From Bacteroidales bacterium (GTDB lineage Bacteria; Bacteroidota; Bacteroidia; Bacteroidales; Muribaculaceae): DNA of 34,004 bases. Location of the stretch: positions 1 to 34,004 of the forward strand of contig SFLG01000054.1 of assembly GCA_004553485.1 (NCBI GenBank), given 5' to 3'. Positions 32,456 to 34,004 of the stretch are shown in pieces (the stretch's first letter is position 1; the number at the start of each line of letters is the position of its first letter). The notes beneath the pieces are model-generated. The model had not been told where the DNA came from. It was given only the letters and a program-made list of their open reading frames with translations, and ran no database searches. The position numbers were made by a program, and so were the translations under genes.

Positions 32456-32591
32456 GCCCTTGTGCCCGGATGGGGTTTGGCGCGAAGCGTCCAATGGAGT
32501 TCCGTCACGTTTAAACCCTTAAAAATAAATGAGTTCTGCGACCACTCCGCGCCGCTTCTTTTTTGTCCTGCGATAAAAAAAAGCGAAGGGG
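32456..32591. repeat. Intergenic ~135-bp direct repeat, copy B
   Basis: The second copy, same orientation, ending 97 nt upstream of the -33 element of the WG copy 2 promoter. Similarity to the flank of copy A fades beyond the GCGAAGGGG end, with only a shared GGGAAA and CACGGAA. Confidence 0.88.
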
Positions 32592-32688
32592 TATTGTTGG
32601 GGAAATTCTCTAAACACGGAAATGGATTGTTGGGATGGGATTTTTGGTGTTTTTTTGGAAATCTTTTTTTTCTATTTTTGCGATAGTC

Positions 32689-32720
32689 TTTGGGGACCTT
32701 GAAGATTATTGCTAACTTTG
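32689..32720 (+). promoter_or_regulatory. Promoter for WG-repeat gene copy 2
   Basis: TTTG (32689-32692), 20 nt, TAACTTTG (32713-32720), both elements perfect. Transcription starting near 32727 makes the TTG at 32709 impossible and the ATG at 32727 leaderless, so the ATG at 32745 or 32763 is favoured. Confidence 0.72.
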
Positions 32721-32735
32721 GCGAGAATGAACCAT

Positions 32736-32771
32736 CTTGCACTTATGCAAAGACTTGCCCGTATGCAAAAT
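32736..32771 (+). repeat. 18-bp imperfect tandem duplication over the start of WG copy 2
   Basis: CTTGCACTTATGCAAAGA (32736-32753) and CTTGCCCGTATGCAAAAT (32754-32771), 14 of 18 identical. The duplication creates two in-frame ATG codons, each followed by CAA. Confidence 0.7.
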
Positions 32772-33992
32772 TTCGCTATAACGCTGCTGACGGCGGTGTC
32801 GCTGCTTGTCGGCACATCCCTTGCCGGTTGCTCAAAGGCCAAAACGGCGGACAAAGCAGATGACGGGGGTGCCGACAGCCTTCGCGAACTGCTGGCCGTG
32901 CAGACCGAGATGAACGGCAGCTGGAGCTTCTACGGCCCCGACGGCAAAATACACTGCAAAAACGCCATCACCGACCAGCCCACCGACGTCCACAACGGAT
33001 ATTTCACCGTCGCCGCCCAATACTCGCCGGAGACCGACTTCAACTACCCCTACTCCGTCTACCGATTCGGCGCCGAGCCCCGGCTTGTGCCGGGGTGCAC
33101 CAACCTAAAGGCCGCCGGCTTTATGAGCGACGGCCTCATCCCCGTCACCAAAAAGGGCGAGCGCATCGCCGTTGTCGACGGTCAGGGCAATGTTAAATTC
33201 CACCTCGACCCCATCGGCGGCAAGGAGATAATGTGGTGCGGCCCCGGCTTTGGCGACGGAATGCTGATGGTGTGCGACAGCGACGACAGGCGCGGCTACG
33301 TCAACAGCGAGGGCAAAGCCGTCATCACCCCCGAATACGACGGCGGAGGCCCCTTTGCCGAAGAACGGGCAATAGTGATGAAGTACTCCGCTGACGGTGT
33401 CATGGTCTTCAGCGCCATCGACAAGACGGGCAAGACCGTCTTTACCTTCCCCGACGGTTTTATGCCGCTGACAAACGTCTTCCGCAACGGCTACGTCATT
33501 GCCGGCAAGGAAGTCAACGACCGGATAACCGGACCGCTCAGGCTCATCGACAAAAGCGGAAAAACGGCCTACACCTTCCCCGACGGGGCCGGCGACACGG
33601 AATGTCTCGGCGGCAAATACATCACCTACAGCAGCGGCGACAGCACCTACGTCTGCAACCTCAAAGGCGAGAGGCAGTTTGTCGGACTCAATAGTAAAAT
33701 CGCCTACCTCGGCGGCGACCGGTTCCTGAAATGGCGTACCGACGACGGCGCCATTGTCGACAGCACGGGCAAAGTGCTGGCGCAGTTGCCCCGGTATCCC
33801 ATCTACGGCTGCTACGAGGGCTTCGGCCCCGTGGCCGGCTCGATAGGCAACATCACCTTCCTCACCGGCGACGGCAAGCCCCGCCCCGACGCCACCTTCG
33901 CCCGCGTGGGCGGCATGGGCGTGCTCAACATCAACACCGACTACTCCCCTGCCCTCGCCAACCCCAACGCCATAAAAGACTACGGCGACTGA
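32745..33992 (+). CDS. WG-repeat lipoprotein, copy 2
   Basis: A 415-residue predicted lipoprotein and paralogue of the gene at 30644. From the ATG at 32745 the leader is MQRLARMQNFAITLLTAVSL followed by LVGTSLAGC, giving a positively charged n-region and lipobox LAGC. Starting at 32763 would leave no positive charge. The WG-type units align with copy 1: SWSFYGPDGKIHCKN, GYFTV, MSDGLIPVTKKGERIAVVDG, FHLDPIGGKEI, RGYVNSEGKAVITPEYDGG, AIDKTGKTVFTFPDG, LIDKSGKTAYTFPDG. It lacks the acidic Ala/Pro-rich C-terminal tail of copy 1 and has GC-richer codon use like the rest of the region, suggesting different expression. It has its own promoter. Function unknown. Confidence 0.85.
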   Translation: MQRLARMQNFAITLLTAVSLLVGTSLAGCSKAKTADKADDGGADSLRELLAVQTEMNGSWSFYGPDGKIHCKNAITDQPTDVHNGYFTVAAQYSPETDFNYPYSVYRFGAEPRLVPGCTNLKAAGFMSDGLIPVTKKGERIAVVDGQGNVKFHLDPIGGKEIMWCGPGFGDGMLMVCDSDDRRGYVNSEGKAVITPEYDGGGPFAEERAIVMKYSADGVMVFSAIDKTGKTVFTFPDGFMPLTNVFRNGYVIAGKEVNDRITGPLRLIDKSGKTAYTFPDGAGDTECLGGKYITYSSGDSTYVCNLKGERQFVGLNSKIAYLGGDRFLKWRTDDGAIVDSTGKVLAQLPRYPIYGCYEGFGPVAGSIGNITFLTGDGKPRPDATFARVGGMGVLNINTDYSPALANPNAIKDYGD

Positions 33993-34004
33993 CGCCGTCC
34001 CCCA

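Larger units (their letters stand above)
31877..32744. other. 868-nt spacer between the two WG-repeat genes
   Basis: It begins with the copy 1 terminator and ends with the copy 2 promoter. Between them lie two copies of a ~135-bp sequence (32106-32239 and 32456-32591) about 350 nt apart. Scattered short CACGGAA/CACGGAAC words occur near 32268, 32310, 32328, 32433 and 32613. Frames of 60-100 codons through it have no start context or recognisable similarity and are not called. It may be the decayed remains of an inserted or duplicated segment. Confidence 0.55.

Noticed and set aside
32106..32591. Insertion sequence or CRISPR explanation for the 135-bp repeat
   Set aside because: No transposase, no terminal inverted repeats and only two copies with a ~217-nt gap. 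Neither class fits.

Overview
The window looks like a chromosomal stretch from a GC-rich member of the Bacteroidales (Bacteroidota), most plausibly a Muribaculaceae-like gut bacterium. The family assignment is inference. The supports are: promoters of the Bacteroidetes type (TTTG, 19-20 nt, TAnnTTTG); genes and pairings typical of the phylum (a 29-residue COX24-like basic protein, HU next to RNase E/G, a DUF349 protein, WG-repeat lipoproteins, the GH133/GT4/GH57 glycogen trio); and no Shine-Dalgarno leaders. No rRNA, tRNA, insertion sequence, phage gene or CRISPR array was recognised.

Layout. 1-4586 (minus): a glycogen operon of debranching enzyme, GT4 glycosyltransferase and a GH57 enzyme that runs off the left edge. 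4801-9102 (minus): a TPM-domain membrane protein, dGTPase and a long-chain acyl-CoA ligase. 9378-9581: a small lipoprotein with its own promoter and terminator. 9804-13532 (minus): a polyprenyl-phosphate sugar transferase and a large DUF349 protein, separated by a GC-rich spacer with a perfect 26-bp palindrome. 13730-14916 (plus): a probably exported MsrA-MsrB fusion whose promoter lies inside an array of degenerate 9-bp repeats. 15026-16776 (minus): acpP-fabF with a hairpin between them. 17335-20358 (minus): HU, COX24-like protein and RNase E/G with a long basic tail. 20493-22095 (minus): DUF308-like membrane protein and HAD phosphatase with overlapping ends. 22391-24923 (plus): exported SGNH hydrolase and tilS, also overlapping. 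25285-30058 (minus): a probable five-gene operon of an exported deaminase-fold protein lacking zinc ligands, a NeuC-type epimerase, a NeuA-type CMP-sugar synthetase, a CBS-nucleotidyltransferase like the legionaminic-acid enzyme PtmE, and Obg. 30644-33992 (plus): two paralogous WG-repeat lipoproteins separated by a spacer holding a duplicated ~135-bp sequence.

How genes fit together. The first trio handles storage glucan. The sugar transferase starts a surface polysaccharide, and the neuC/neuA/ptmE-like genes activate a nonulosonic acid for surface glycans; its synthase is not in the window. acpP/fabF and the acyl-CoA ligase belong to fatty-acid metabolism. The items most worth a second look are the exported deaminase-like pseudoenzyme, the recurrent 9-bp/18-bp degenerate repeat arrays, the duplicated WG-repeat locus, and the palindrome at 11296-11321.
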